A DNA stretch of 64,000 nucleotides from Erwinia psidii (GCF_003846135.1 NZ_RHHM01000006.1:62001-126000); one strand, 5' to 3'; positions 48,883 through 59,763 are shown, numbered from the stretch's first letter. Notes: generated by a model not told the origin, from the sequence alone. A program made the numbers and translations.

Positions 48883-49856
48883 TTACTCACCGTGCTGAGC
48901 GAGTTTGCGCTGCGTTGCAATGCATCAATCATCACCTCAAGGGCATCCGCCTTTTGCAGGCTGCGAACGGCGCGCTGCCGGAATTCCTGTTCATCTTCCC
49001 CGGACATAGCAGCAATAAAAGCCTGCGGTAAAATAAGCGCATCCTTAATCAGGTCAGCGACGTCAAAGACCAAACCTCCACGCCGGGTTTTACCATGCAA
49101 CACCGCCAGCCCATGAGGTAAGCCGGTAACCCAACAGGCCACGGCAGCCAGTCCGTAAGCCAGGTAGTTGCCGTGATCAAGAAAACGATTAGCCACATCC
49201 ACGCCACCGCCCCGTTTTGCCCGCCTAAAACCACCATAATTTACCGTCTGCGCCGCCAGTCTGTAGAGGCCTTTGCTCATCACCGCTTCGAGTGATAACA
49301 CCTCCGATGTATGCCGGCTTTGCGATAAACCTTTTTCAAACTGAGTAAGGAGTGTGGCTAACGTTTCCTGATTGCAGGGAAACTTTCCGTCTCTGTTTAA
49401 GGCGTCACTGAGCCAGTGCCGCTCAATTTGAGCCATACGTATGCGTTGAAAAGTTTTAGCCGCCTCCAGGCGGCTGTTATCATCAAACCAGAAACTCACC
49501 CACTGTTGCAGATATTCCGTAGGGCGATATTCGCTTTGCGACGTCAGCCAGGAAACGGTGGTTTCGACCTCGTTTGCTGCATATAAAGGGGTGCCACTAC
49601 CGCCACAAAACCCAACCAGAACGCCTGCCCTGGCAAATTCACGCATCGCCGCCTGCGTGACCGAGGTTCCGGTCCCCAACATAACGACCGTGGTATTGGC
49701 GATGGGTATATTCCAGTAAAGCGATTGCCGCCCTTCTTCAGTGACATATTCAACCTTTCCACCATTCACCAGCACCCGACAATATTGCAGGTAATAAATA
49801 TTACTTCGTTTGGAATGTAGAATTGTTTTCAAATCTGAAGGTTTAACCGATTCCAA
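48879..49856 (-). CDS. cas1: CRISPR integrase Cas1 (type I-F)
   Basis: Cas1 inserts new spacers at the leader end of the arrays. The 325-residue protein has the I-F Cas1 opening DLKTILHSKRSNIYYLQYCRV (in part) and GTGTSVTQAAM. The C-terminal catalytic region shows Glu in SLEAVMSKGLYR, His in LDHGNYLAYGLAA, and Asp in VFDVADLIKDA, matching the metal-binding triad. It is the first gene of the cas operon. Confidence 0.97.
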   Translation of the reverse strand: MESVKPSDLKTILHSKRSNIYYLQYCRVLVNGGKVEYVTEEGRQSLYWNIPIANTTVVMLGTGTSVTQAAMREFARAGVLVGFCGGSGTPLYAANEVETTVSWLTSQSEYRPTEYLQQWVSFWFDDNSRLEAAKTFQRIRMAQIERHWLSDALNRDGKFPCNQETLATLLTQFEKGLSQSRHTSEVLSLEAVMSKGLYRLAAQTVNYGGFRRAKRGGGVDVANRFLDHGNYLAYGLAAVACWVTGLPHGLAVLHGKTRRGGLVFDVADLIKDALILPQAFIAAMSGEDEQEFRQRAVRSLQKADALEVMIDALQRSANSLSTVSK

Positions 49857-50408
49857 AATGCATTTTCCTTATGCTGCTTTCAGGTTCAGCTCATACTGTT
49901 AACTGCATTTATTTTTATCTGCGAAAACCGTCTCAGTTTGAAAGTCAGCATTTTCAGTCCATATCTGAAAAAGCCGCAATAAAACGGGCGAACGGATCAG
50001 GATGAAAACGCCCCGACATCAGGAATATCAGTCATCATCCGGCTTCGCATCGTCTGCTGATAATACGTTTTGCCAACAGTATTCGACGTTCTCCCGAACA
50101 GGCCAGGCGTGGACATAAATATTACCCTTCCTTTAAAACACGCCCTCAGGAGGACATCGCCCGTAGCCGTTCAGGACCAGATTTAGCCAGGATGGACGAA
50201 AGCCCGATAAAAAACAACCGCAAATTACATTTGCATTAATAATATTTTTTTTCAGGAAAGACATTCACCCTGATATTGTTAAAACAATTAAACACAATAA
50301 AAACAACACATTAAAATAAGATATGTGTTTTATCATGTGTTTTTTTTAGATGACATTATAGTTAAATATTATTTTTACTTAACAAAAAACAAATACAGGA
50401 ATTAACTC
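49857..50408. other. 552 bp between cas1 and the exported-protein gene
   Basis: This space must hold the cas operon promoter (leftward) and that of the gene at 50409 (rightward); the last 180 bp are strongly AT-rich. No further gene or repeat was recognised. Confidence 0.4.
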
Positions 50409-50912
50409 ATGTCTAACTTTAAGCGGTCAGTAACATCCAGTGATGCAGATGTCAGCCCGGCCATACCTGTGCACAGACCAACACGGGCGGGAACGCTCAA
50501 ATCCTGCCTGCTCTCCTTGCTGCCTGTGCTGGGCCTTTGCGCATTCTCCGGTCAGTCACTGGCTACCGTGTATGTGTGTAGTGACGACAATTGCAGCAGC
50601 TGGACGCCAATTACCCGGGCGCAGCTTGATACCAAATCCACCGATGGGGAAAATACCACCATTGAGCAGACGCTGAGCCAGTCAGCGGAGCAGAGCATCA
50701 CCAATGGCGTGAGTAATCCTGGCGTTGGCAGCACCAATCTCTATCTGAAAAAAAGTTTGTGGCATATTGGTGGCGTTGAGCCTTTCAAGGGCAAGCAGCA
50801 TGTGACGGCGTACATATACAAAGCTACCGATCTGCATACCCGCCTGAAAACCTGCCACGCTTTCTCCATAAAAAATGCGGGTGGGAAAAAATATCACGCC
50901 ACCTGTAGCTAA
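50409..50912 (+). CDS. Exported Cys-containing protein of unknown function
   Basis: A 167-residue protein not recognised as any family. A 27-residue polar lead (including PAIPVHRPTRAGTLK) precedes a hydrophobic core (SCLLSLLPVLGLCAFSG) and a likely cleavage after QSLA, an unusually long signal peptide. The mature part has Cys residues in VCSDDNCSSW and in KTCHAF...HATCS, probably two disulphides, so it should act in the periplasm or outside. AGGAATTAA lies before the ATG. It stands alone between cas1 and CRISPR2, in the opposite direction to the cas operon. Confidence 0.7.
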   Translation: MSNFKRSVTSSDADVSPAIPVHRPTRAGTLKSCLLSLLPVLGLCAFSGQSLATVYVCSDDNCSSWTPITRAQLDTKSTDGENTTIEQTLSQSAEQSITNGVSNPGVGSTNLYLKKSLWHIGGVEPFKGKQHVTAYIYKATDLHTRLKTCHAFSIKNAGGKKYHATCS

Positions 50913-51089
50913 GTTCAGGAGCCTTGTCTCGCTGGCTAATGCTGTATAGCGCTGTTTAATGATGCCTGATGGCCAGGTGCTTTTCGGCAGACGTCGGGTT
51001 TATGGTCGTGGACAGGCGGTTTTTTCACCGCTATTTTTGCGGCAAAATGACAGTAAACGGGCTGTTGGCAGCAGCAGCCCGTGTATTGG

Positions 51090-51717
51090 TTTCCGTGCTG
51101 CCTGCACGGCAGTGAACGGTGTATTTCTGTACAGGCAACATTGGGTACATTTCTAAGCTGCCTGTACGGCAGTGAACGTGGTCGAATTTATGCCCCGGCC
51201 ATTCGTCCGATTCTAAGCTGCCTGTACGGCAGTGAACTTGTCGCCTCCCTGCTCACCGGAGCGGAGCTGTTTCTAAGCTGCCTGTACGGCAGTGAACTAA
51301 TAGTGCGTAAAATTTTTAGTGTTGCTGCCTTTCTAAGCTGCCTGTACGGCAGTGAACTCTGCGATACTTTTATTAAGACTTGCTTTTGTTTTCTAAGCTG
51401 CCTGTACGGCAGTGAACATGGATCGCCGGAATCACTGGCTAGCCCTACATTTCTAAGCTGCCTGTACGGCAGTGAACCTGATGCGCGACCTTTGCAATGT
51501 TGACCTGTTTTTCTAAGCTGCCTGTACGGCAGTGAACATCTCCAGTCCGTTCATTGTCTGCTTCACCCCTTTCTAAGCTGCCTGTACGGCAGTGAACCCG
51601 ATCACCCCAGCCAGCACACTGGCAATCATTTTCTAAGCTGCCTGTACGGCAGTGAACTCTTAAATTCGTTATACGGTAAATTTGCAGAGTTTCTAAGCTG
51701 CCTGTACGGCAGTGAAC
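51090..51717 (-). CRISPR. CRISPR2, type I-F array, 11 repeats and 10 spacers
   Basis: Repeats are identical to CRISPR1 and spaced exactly 60 bp apart. The leftmost copy (51090-51117) has four substitutions, including one in the hairpin loop, and the third (51210-51237) differs at its first base; the left side is therefore the old, trailer end. The leader is at the right (51718 onward). It is transcribed leftward, i.e. in the same direction as the cas operon. Confidence 0.98.
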
Positions 51718-51860
51718 GGTAGCCTTTTAAGGCTAACTTACCGATAAAAAAAGAAATTTGACCTGAATCGCTAAAATACCCTTTTTTAAATGCATCTGCC
51801 AGCAGCATTAAATATCAAACGGTTACGTTGAGACTAAAAAAAAGGGTTCTGTTATCCTCC
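51718..51860 (-). promoter_or_regulatory. CRISPR2 leader
   Basis: AT-rich region sharing with the CRISPR1 leader the repeat-proximal inverted repeat (here TAGCC-TTTTAA-GGCTA, 51720-51735) and the ACCCTTTTTT block. The shared layout supports use of both arrays by the same Cas1/Cas2-3. Confidence 0.75.
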
Positions 51861-51948
51861 CCTGCCTATAGTGCGCAACTATACCCTGATGGCGAGAAAT
51901 CGTGGGCAACCGGAAGTCAGAGACAGCGGCACCCTCAGAAACCGGGAT

Positions 51949-51978
51949 AAAAAAATCCGGGAACGCAGGTTCCCGGAT
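51949..51978 (-). terminator. Terminator of acnB
   Basis: On the minus strand AATCCGGGAACCTGCGTTCCCGGATT forms a strong hairpin and runs into TTTTTTT. It lies about 65 bp after the acnB stop. Confidence 0.85.
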
Positions 51979-52040
51979 TTTCAACGGTAGGGTGCTGTTT
52001 AAGCTCCTGGTACAGGAACTTTCTGCCAGACCCCGCAGGC

Positions 52041-54656
52041 TTATACCGCCGTCTGGAAAATAACGCCGTCGGCTTTCTCGGTGTACTGCGACAGCTGGTC
52101 AAAGTTCAGATAACGGTAAGTATCCACCGCCGTCTTATCGACCTGGTTCATAAACTGCTGGTATTCGTCCGGCGTGGGCAGTTTGCCCAGCAGAGACGCC
52201 ACCGCGGCCAGTTCGGCAGACGCCAGATAAACGTTAGCGCCGTTGCCCAGACGGTTCGGGAAGTTACGGGTTGAGGTGGACACCACCGTCGCCCCGTCCT
52301 TCACCCGTGCCTGGTTGCCCATGCACAGTGAACAGCCTGGGATCTCAATACGCGCACCGCTCTTACCAAAGACGCTGTAGTAGCCCTCTTCCGTCAGCTG
52401 GGCCGCGTCCATCTTGGTGGGCGGAGCCACCCAAAGACGCGTTGGCAGCTGACCTTTATGGCTGTCCAGCAGCTTACCGGCCGCGCGGAAATGACCGATA
52501 TTGGTCATACAGGAACCGATAAAGACCTCATCGATTTTCTCGCCCTGCACGTCCGACAACAGGCGGGCATCATCGGGGTCGTTCGGCGCACACAGGATAG
52601 GTTCTTTGATCTCCGACAGATCGATGTCGATCACCGCGGCATATTCCGCATCGGCATCCCCTTCCAGCAGTTCAGGTGTGGCCAGCCATTTCTCCATCCC
52701 CTGAATACGGCGCTCCAGCGTGCGACGATCGCCATAACCTTCAGAGATCATCCACTTCAGCAGCACAATGTTCGAATTGAGATATTCGATGATCGGATCT
52801 TTACCCAGCTTGATAGTACAACCCGCGGCAGAGCGTTCAGCCGACGCATCGGAAAGCTCGAATGCCTGCTCAACTTTCAGATCCGGCAATCCTTCAATTT
52901 CCAGGATACGGCCAGAGAAAATGTTTTTCTTGCCTTTCTTCTCAACGGTCAGCAGCCCCTGTTTGATGGCATACAAAGGAATGGCATGAACCAGGTCGCG
53001 CAGGGTGATCCCCGGCTGCATTTTTCCTTTAAAGCGCACCAGCACGGACTCCGGCATATCCAGCGGCATCACGCCGGTCGCCGCGGCAAAGGCCACCAGG
53101 CCAGAACCCGCCGGGAACGAAATACCGATCGGGAAACGGGTGTGTGAATCCCCACCGGTGCCTACGGTATCCGGCAGCAGCATACGGTTCAGCCAGCTGT
53201 GGATAATGCCGTCGCCCGGACGCAGGGAAACACCGCCACGGTTCATAATAAAGTCGGGCAGCGTATGGTGCGTCGAGACGTCAACCGGTTTGGGATAAGC
53301 CGCAGTATGACAGAAGGACTGCATGACCAGATCGGCAGAGAAGCCCAGACACGCCAGATCTTTCAGCTCATCACGGGTCATCGGGCCGGTGGTGTCCTGA
53401 GAACCGACAGAAGTCATCTTCGGTTCGCAATAGGCACCAGGGCGGATCCCCTCGGTACCACAGGCACGCCCCACCATTTTCTGTGCCAGTGAGTAGCCAC
53501 GGGTGCTTTCAGCAACATCTTTCGCCTGGCGGAACACGTCGCTGTGCGGCAGTCCCAGGGATTCACGCGCTTTGCTGGTCAGTCCACGCCCGATGATCAG
53601 CGGAATACGACCACCGGCACGCACTTCGTCCAGCAGCACATCGGTTTTAAGCGCAAAGTTTGCCAGCACTTCACCGGTTTCGTGGTTCAGCACTTCACCT
53701 TTGTATGGGAAGATGTCGATCACATCACCCATATTCAGCTTGTCTACATCCACTTCAATCGGCAGAGCACCCGCATCTTCCATAGTATTGAAGAAGATCG
53801 GCGCGATTTTACCGCCCAGCACCACGCCGCCGCCTTTTTTATTCGGCACAAAAGGAATGTCTTCTCCCATAAACCACAGCACCGAGTTAGTGGCAGATTT
53901 ACGCGAGGAGCCGGTACCCACCACATCGCCCACATAGGCCAGCGGGAATCCCTTTTCCTGTAAGGCTTCGATCTGCTTAATCGGGCCAATATTGCCAGCG
54001 TCATCCGGTTCAATACCCTCGCGGGCATTTTTCAGCATGGCCAGCGAGTGCAGGGGAATATCAGGGCGGGACCAGGCATCAGGTGCAGGCGAGAGATCAT
54101 CGGTATTGGTTTCGCCGGTGACTTTAAAGACGGTAACGGTGATTTTTTCTGCCAGTTCCGGGCAGGAAAGATACCATTCAGCATCGGCCCAGGACTGCAA
54201 AACCTTTTTGGCATGGGGGTTGCCAGCTTTGGCTTTTTCTTCCACATCGTAGAAGCTGTCGAACATCAGCAACGTGTTGCACAATGCTTTAGCGGCGATG
54301 GCGGCCAGTTTTTCATCATCCAGCGCGTCAATCAGCGGGTGAATATTATAACCACCCTGCATGGTACCCAGCAGCTCTACGGCTTTTTCCGGGGTGACCA
54401 GGGGAGAAGTGGCTTCACCTTTCGCAACCGCAGCCAGGAAGCCCGCTTTCACGTAAGCGGCTTCATCAACACCCGGCGGAACACGGTTAATTAACAGATC
54501 GGACAGGCATTCTTCTTCACCCGCTGGCGGGTTCTTCAGCAGTTCAACCAGCGCGGCCATTTGGGAAGCATCTAACGGTTTAGGAACGATCCCTTCGGCT
54601 GCACGCTCGGCAACGTGCTTACGGTATTCTTCTAGCACGACGTTCTCCTCGCTCAC
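52041..54656 (-). CDS. acnB: Aconitate hydratase B
   Basis: AcnB isomerises citrate to isocitrate in the TCA cycle and can also act on 2-methylaconitate. The 871-residue protein has the AcnB-type domain order with the swivel domain before the Fe-S core. Cluster ligands are visible in [12 protein letters not shown] and [11 protein letters not shown], and the active-site segment [20 protein letters not shown] lies between. The family is about 865 residues. It faces away from umuDC, with separate promoters in the 280-bp gap. Confidence 0.97.
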   Translation of the reverse strand: MSEENVVLEEYRKHVAERAAEGIVPKPLDASQMAALVELLKNPPAGEEECLSDLLINRVPPGVDEAAYVKAGFLAAVAKGEATSPLVTPEKAVELLGTMQGGYNIHPLIDALDDEKLAAIAAKALCNTLLMFDSFYDVEEKAKAGNPHAKKVLQSWADAEWYLSCPELAEKITVTVFKVTGETNTDDLSPAPDAWSRPDIPLHSLAMLKNAREGIEPDDAGNIGPIKQIEALQEKGFPLAYVGDVVGTGSSRKSATNSVLWFMGEDIPFVPNKKGGGVVLGGKIAPIFFNTMEDAGALPIEVDVDKLNMGDVIDIFPYKGEVLNHETGEVLANFALKTDVLLDEVRAGGRIPLIIGRGLTSKARESLGLPHSDVFRQAKDVAESTRGYSLAQKMVGRACGTEGIRPGAYCEPKMTSVGSQDTTGPMTRDELKDLACLGFSADLVMQSFCHTAAYPKPVDVSTHHTLPDFIMNRGGVSLRPGDGIIHSWLNRMLLPDTVGTGGDSHTRFPIGISFPAGSGLVAFAAATGVMPLDMPESVLVRFKGKMQPGITLRDLVHAIPLYAIKQGLLTVEKKGKKNIFSGRILEIEGLPDLKVEQAFELSDASAERSAAGCTIKLGKDPIIEYLNSNIVLLKWMISEGYGDRRTLERRIQGMEKWLATPELLEGDADAEYAAVIDIDLSEIKEPILCAPNDPDDARLLSDVQGEKIDEVFIGSCMTNIGHFRAAGKLLDSHKGQLPTRLWVAPPTKMDAAQLTEEGYYSVFGKSGARIEIPGCSLCMGNQARVKDGATVVSTSTRNFPNRLGNGANVYLASAELAAVASLLGKLPTPDEYQQFMNQVDKTAVDTYRYLNFDQLSQYTEKADGVIFQTAV

Positions 54657-54905
54657 ATTGTAATGGCTACCGGACGACCTCAGGTTTAGTGCGAAGTGAT
54701 TTGCTCATTCTGTAGGGTAACGCGCCCGGTCCCGCGTGGGCCAGCATAGCAGGATTTCCCTCCCTTGTTAATCCGTTTACAAAAAAGCAACATTATTTGT
54801 CGCGGTAAGCAGGCTATATCCCGGTGATAACTAAATTTCCCGGTGCATCAACGCGTTCAGATTTTAACATGAGAACGGACTTGCCCGACCATGCCAGTCG
54901 TAATA

Positions 54906-54921
54906 CTGTATATAAATACAG
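54906..54921. promoter_or_regulatory. LexA (SOS) box of umuDC
   Basis: CTGTATATAAATACAG fits the CTG-N10-CAG operator with the usual alternating AT core and is 17 bp before the umuD ATG. It predicts LexA repression and DNA-damage induction. Confidence 0.9.
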
Positions 54922-54938
54922 TTAAAAAGAGACCAGTA

Positions 54939-55373
54939 ATGCAAACCCTATACCGTCCTGCTATCGATGGCGCCCTGTACCTCCCCCTTTACCTTGAGCG
55001 GGTACCCTGTGGTTTTCCCAGCCCGGCGCAGGATTATGTCGAGGATGCGCTCGACCTGAACAAGCTGGTTATAAAACACCCGGGCGCAACGTATTTTGTC
55101 AGGGTCAGTGGTGATTCAATGATCGGTGCCGGTATCAGCGATGGCGACCTGCTGGTAGTGGATCGCTCGTTGTCGGCTGAACATGGCGATATTGTGGTGG
55201 CGTCCGTCGCCGGAGAGTTTACCGTCAAGGAGCTTCGCATCAGACCTTTCGTGCAGCTTATCCCACACAATACTCATTATTCCCCGGTGAATTTCCAGGG
55301 TGAAGAAGAGTTGCAAATATTTGGCGTGGTTACCTTCACCCTGAAGTCGAATAAACATGTACGCGCTGGTTGA
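54939..55373 (+). CDS. umuD: Error-prone repair protein UmuD
   Basis: UmuD is a LexA-like autoprotease; its cleaved form UmuD' joins UmuC in DNA polymerase V. The 144-residue protein has the cleavage bond in PCGFPSP (Cys-Gly), the catalytic Ser in [11 protein letters not shown] and the Lys in EFTVKEL. The ATG before QTLYRP was chosen because it lies just after the LexA box; an upstream in-frame start would place the operator inside the coding region. It overlaps umuC by 17 bp. Confidence 0.96.
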   Translation: MQTLYRPAIDGALYLPLYLERVPCGFPSPAQDYVEDALDLNKLVIKHPGATYFVRVSGDSMIGAGISDGDLLVVDRSLSAEHGDIVVASVAGEFTVKELRIRPFVQLIPHNTHYSPVNFQGEEELQIFGVVTFTLKSNKHVRAG

Positions 55374-56619
55374 TGTAAATAACTTTTATGCCTCCTGTGA
55401 AACGGTTTTTCGCCCGGATCTGCAGGGGAAACCGGTTGTGGTGGTATCAAACAATGATGGCTGCATTATTTCACGCTCGGCAGAAGCAAAGGCTCTGGGC
55501 ATTAAGATGGCAGCACCTTTGTTCAAAATAAAAGAACAACTGCGTCAACAACAGGTTACTGTTTTCAGTTCGAATTATTGCCTGTACGCCGATCTCAGCC
55601 ACCGGGTCATGCTGACGCTCACTGAAATGGCCCCCGCCATAGAAATCTATTCCATTGACGAAGCGTTTATTGATATGAGGGGAGTCTCCAACTGTGTGTC
55701 ACTGAGCGCTTTCGGACATCAGATGCGCAATCAGATCCTGAAAAATACCGGTCTTACCATAGGCGTGGGCATTGCCCCCACCAAAACACTGGCAAAACTT
55801 GCTAATTATGCAGCAAAAAAGTGGCCTGCCACCGGAGGGGTTGTTGACCTGTCTGATAAGCAGCGCCAGCGAAAACTGATGGCCAGAGTACCGGTGGAAG
55901 AAGTCTGGGGCGTGGGTCGCCGGATCGCTAAAAGGCTTCAGGCGATGGGGATTGAAACGGCCTTACAGCTGGCTGACAGTACCAGTTGGGTTATCCGTAA
56001 AAACGTTAATGTCGTTCTTGAACGCACCGCTCGTGAGCTACGCGGTGAGTGCTGTCTGGCATTTGATGAAGTGCCAGCCGCCAGACAACAAATTATCTGT
56101 AGCCGCTCTTTTGGCCATCGAATTACCCGTTATGACGATATGCGTCAGGCAGTGTGTACTTACGCTGAACGCGCTGCGGAAAAACTTCGCGCCGGAAACC
56201 AGTTTTGCTGTGTCATCAGCGTGTTTATACGCACCAGTCCACATGCTGACCAGAGCATATTTTATGCACCGCAGGCCAGTGGCCGCCTGGCAATACCGTC
56301 TGACGATACCCGTGACATTATACGCGTAGCCATCAACTCACTGGAGCGAATTTGGAAAGCGGAGTTTCGCTATGTGAAAGCAGGCATCATGTTGAGTGAC
56401 CTTTACGGCGAGGGCGTCGCGCAACTCAATCTGTTTGATGAACATCCGCCACGCCCGGCCAGCCATCAACTGATGCAGGCGATCGATAAACTTAATCGTT
56501 CCGGCCGCGGGACGGTATGGTTTGCCGGACAGGGCACCCGGAAAAGCTGGGCCATGAAGCGCGACATGCTGTCACCGGGATACACCACACGCTATTCAGA
56601 TCTGCCGGTGGCTAAATAA
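55357..56619 (+). CDS. umuC: DNA polymerase V catalytic subunit UmuC
   Basis: The 420-residue Y-family polymerase carries out translesion synthesis. It shows the N-terminal metal site [24 protein letters not shown], the catalytic SIDEAFID, and the helix-hairpin-helix region [14 protein letters not shown]. The C-terminal little-finger part and tail are complete. It is co-transcribed with umuD under the LexA box. Confidence 0.97.
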   Translation: MYALVDVNNFYASCETVFRPDLQGKPVVVVSNNDGCIISRSAEAKALGIKMAAPLFKIKEQLRQQQVTVFSSNYCLYADLSHRVMLTLTEMAPAIEIYSIDEAFIDMRGVSNCVSLSAFGHQMRNQILKNTGLTIGVGIAPTKTLAKLANYAAKKWPATGGVVDLSDKQRQRKLMARVPVEEVWGVGRRIAKRLQAMGIETALQLADSTSWVIRKNVNVVLERTARELRGECCLAFDEVPAARQQIICSRSFGHRITRYDDMRQAVCTYAERAAEKLRAGNQFCCVISVFIRTSPHADQSIFYAPQASGRLAIPSDDTRDIIRVAINSLERIWKAEFRYVKAGIMLSDLYGEGVAQLNLFDEHPPRPASHQLMQAIDKLNRSGRGTVWFAGQGTRKSWAMKRDMLSPGYTTRYSDLPVAK

Positions 56620-56747
56620 GACATAACCGTTGACCAGTGCTTTTCACATGAGCGAACGGACGTAAGAAAAAATTCAGCATAACAGTACAGATGAAATTTA
56701 ATCACTCAAAAAGATAAATAAAATCGCCAATCGGAATACGGCTATGA

Positions 56748-57101
56748 ATGATACCTGCTAATAAAGATGAAAATATTTCCGTTAATAAAATTATAAAAAA
56801 TGGAACAAAAACAGAACCGAACACCATTTACCTTAACCAGGATATTTATAATAAAAATACACGTCTGAAAAGAGATGAGAGAAATTTTATTTACCGTAAG
56901 GAACCGCAGGGGTTTAATTGCAATAAAAAACAAGGTAACATATATTCCCCGCACCATGAATTTATTAATAACTTACTTACTGGTATTACTCTGACATTCC
57001 TTTTCAGCCTGCCTGTGGTTATGTATTTTTTTAGCTATTTTAATCCTGAAGAGTATAAAAATGAAATTTACCCTACCAGCGATCGTCACTGGCAGCGATG
57101 A
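56748..57101 (+). CDS. Possible small membrane protein upstream of the ethylene-forming enzyme
   Basis: A 117-codon ORF, Asn/Lys-rich at the start with one hydrophobic segment (TGITLTFLFSLPVVMYFFSYF) near the C-terminus. No family was recognised. It overlaps the next gene by 41 bp in another frame, so translation of the two could be coupled. The AT-rich composition makes chance ORFs likely here. Confidence 0.35.
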   Translation: MIPANKDENISVNKIIKNGTKTEPNTIYLNQDIYNKNTRLKRDERNFIYRKEPQGFNCNKKQGNIYSPHHEFINNLLTGITLTFLFSLPVVMYFFSYFNPEEYKNEIYPTSDRHWQR

Positions 57102-58074
57102 AGATCGCCAATTGGGCCGGGAAATGATTGAGGTATGGCGTCGTGATGGTATTTTCGAAGTGCAGCTCACGCCAGAGCAGGCGACAATAGCCGACGCCGC
57201 CATTGCAAGCAGTAAGCGTTTTTTTAAAGAGCCGGTTGAAAAGAAAAAAACGTTTCTTAATGACACATCATACAGTGGGTATATTGCCAGCAAAGAAGAG
57301 ATTACTGCTGGTGAAGAAGACTATTCAGAAATATTCACCGTATACAAAGATCTACCGTTATCTGATGCGCGAGTGGCAGCAGGCTGGCCCTGCCACGGCC
57401 CCGTGCCATGGCCTGATGATGTTTATCAAAAAACGGTAACCGATCACACGAATGCAATGGGAGACATAGTTGATAGATTATTGCAACTGGCTTCACTGGG
57501 ACTGGGATTAGCACTGAACCAGCTAAAATCCCTGACAGAAGATGGCTGGCACCATATGAGAATTCTGCGTTTTCAGAAAGCTGTACCCGAATCTGACAGA
57601 GGTATTGGATCACATACGGATTATGGCTTCCTGGTTATCGCGGTGCAGAAAGATGCTGAAGGTTTAGATATCCGTCCTCCTCTCGCCGCTGACGGAAACA
57701 GGGAAGTAAGGAAGAAAAACTGGCTGGAAGGGCAAAGTACTGCGGGAGAATATCAGAGCGATCCACACTGGGTCACAATGCCACTTACCCCAGATGTTGT
57801 GACCGTTTTCCCCGGTGATTTACTCCAGTATCTGACAGGCGATCATCTTATTTCAACGCCACATAAGATAGTTTTACATCCTGACAGTGAACGATATGCT
57901 CTGGCTTATTTCCATGAACCTAATTTTAAGCAATCTGTAAGGCCACTGATGGGTCAGAATGAGCCTGAATCAATTACCTATGGTGAACATTTCACTAATG
58001 TGTTTATGCGATGCTATCCTGACAGGCCAACCACCCTGCGTATTACTGAAGAAAATCGCCAGAAGAATTACTGA
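57061..58074 (+). CDS. efe: Ethylene-forming enzyme homologue (2-oxoglutarate/L-arginine dioxygenase)
   Basis: A 337-residue Fe(II)/2-oxoglutarate oxygenase closely resembling the Pseudomonas ethylene-forming enzyme (350 residues). Iron ligands His185, Asp187 (GSHTDYG) and His268 (STPHK) are present, as are the 2-oxoglutarate-binding Arg278 (SERYALAYFHEPNF) and Arg167 (WHHMRILRF). The arginine-site residues Glu80 and Thr82 (KEEITAG), Tyr188 and Arg317 with Tyr319 (FMRCYPDR) are also present. This set separates true EFE from plain IPNS-like oxygenases. The reaction would turn 2-oxoglutarate into ethylene and CO2 while oxidising arginine. The ATG follows GAAGAG. It lies alone in AT-rich DNA beside decayed sequence, which suggests transfer. 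Confidence 0.88.
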   Translation: MKFTLPAIVTGSDEDRQLGREMIEVWRRDGIFEVQLTPEQATIADAAIASSKRFFKEPVEKKKTFLNDTSYSGYIASKEEITAGEEDYSEIFTVYKDLPLSDARVAAGWPCHGPVPWPDDVYQKTVTDHTNAMGDIVDRLLQLASLGLGLALNQLKSLTEDGWHHMRILRFQKAVPESDRGIGSHTDYGFLVIAVQKDAEGLDIRPPLAADGNREVRKKNWLEGQSTAGEYQSDPHWVTMPLTPDVVTVFPGDLLQYLTGDHLISTPHKIVLHPDSERYALAYFHEPNFKQSVRPLMGQNEPESITYGEHFTNVFMRCYPDRPTTLRITEENRQKNY

Positions 58075-59484
58075 TATCGAATATTATATTAATCCGGGAC
58101 CACATAGTAAAAATACCCTGATCACTGCTGCGTAATAAAAACATTACGTTATTCTTTTATGGTCCGGCACCACAAAAAAGCAAAATACAGGACTTTTTTT
58201 CCACCGGAAATATCCGTTTGTATACCAGGTAATTGTCACTGCCGGACGAGGGTGTCTGGCAGTGAATGAAAATTATTAATATGCCGTAATAGAAGGCTAA
58301 TAATAATGTCAGCCAGATAACCCCACGCAAGTGGCTGGTGACACTCAGTCTCACAAACAACACTGTTTATCAAAAAAAACCGGCATCCGGCCAGGTCCCT
58401 GGTAATAAACGCCGTTGCGCTCCACATCCTTCCGGTAGTCGCCTTTCCGTCACCGTCTGGCATTTCAATCGCTTTGCAGCCGCCATCTTTTGTCCCCCGT
58501 CTTCGATCGCAGGGTACTTCTCAATTTCTGAACTGCCCTGACAGAGGCTGCCAGAACCTTGCCGGTAATGGTAAACGCCTGTTCCCGGTTCAGTTAAACA
58601 CGCAAACGGGATACAGAATCGCGGTCCACGCCGGTTTCATACCCGGACAGGCTGCCGGCACAACGGTACGATCCGAAAGCGTATCGGCATATAAGCCACA
58701 CTACCCGGACAATAACAGAACAGTAGTTGCCTGAAAGTCTTCTGTATTGCCACCACGCAACTGACAGATTATTTCTCTGCAAGGTGATGAAATAGCAGTC
58801 AGTATAATCTTAGATTATTATATTTTCATAATTACCCTTCATAGGATATTAACCTAATCCAATTGCGTGGACGTTCAATATTAAAGGGCCAGCGTAAATC
58901 AGGAATATCCGCAAACAGATAAGAAAATGCGGCGGACAGAGTGGAAATCCAGTGAAAAGGACTAATCATTTATGGGTATCCGTCAGAAAAAAACCATACT
59001 TCACCCATGCAAAATATTTAAGACTCAAAGGAGAGATTGGTTATTAAAAATCAATATTTTTAATTAAATAAAATGTCCTGTATTCACCTCCGATAATCTG
59101 TCCAATCCCGGAGAAAGAAACATAACAGCGGCAATAACATTGCAAGTGCATATGAAAAAAAATCAATTATATCAATAACAAATATAAATAATTTTTAAAA
59201 ATCATACGATTATCAATCTCTTTTTTTCTGTACAAAAAATAAGCACCACAAAGACATCGCTATTTCTGAACAGGGGAAAAGTGCCATCTTTTTTACGAAA
59301 AAAAATATAATTTATAAGACACTTTCCCATAAAAGCAGAAAAAATATAAACATATCTAATCAACATGACAGGGGGTTAATCTGTAAAATAATCGCCATCA
59401 AGGTAATGGATTTATAATAACCAACCAACAAAAAACTCACATATCAAACAGCAGTTTGATCTATTAACAATTGGACCATATGAC
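58075..59484. other. 1.4 kb AT-rich and decayed DNA after efe
   Basis: The part from about 58360 to 58740 is GC-richer with broken ORFs in several frames and probably held a gene once; no family could be named. From 58800 to 59480 the DNA is very AT-rich without a credible ORF. No terminator with a clear stem was seen after efe. Confidence 0.4.
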
Positions 59485-59763
59485 ATGCCCGCAGAATACT
59501 ATTATGTTACGCAACACACCGATCAGGCCGGTTTTCACACTCTTCACCGGGCAGGGTGTTTGAAGATGCCTGCGAGGAATATGCTGGTTTTTATTGGCAG
59601 TCTCTACACTTCGTTACAGGCACTCACCATTGGCAAAGTCCGCTTTGGCGACAATGTAAAGGTCTGCTGTTTCTGCTGCCAACGACATCAGATAAAGGGG
59701 GGCAAAATATCCTATCCTCTGGCATCCCCACAGCGACATCCATTAAACAGTGCTGCAGAATAG
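59485..59763 (+). CDS. Small Cys-rich conserved-type hypothetical protein
   Basis: A 92-residue protein starting PAEYYYVTQHTDQAGFHTLH, with a GC pair in HRAGC and a second cluster VCCFCC about 40 residues later. The HxxGC...CCxCC layout resembles small uncharacterised enterobacterial proteins that read a similar YYYVTQ start, and could bind a metal. Function unknown. The ATG was taken because the conserved-looking YYYVTQ block follows directly. Confidence 0.55.
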   Translation: MPAEYYYVTQHTDQAGFHTLHRAGCLKMPARNMLVFIGSLYTSLQALTIGKVRFGDNVKVCCFCCQRHQIKGGKISYPLASPQRHPLNSAAE

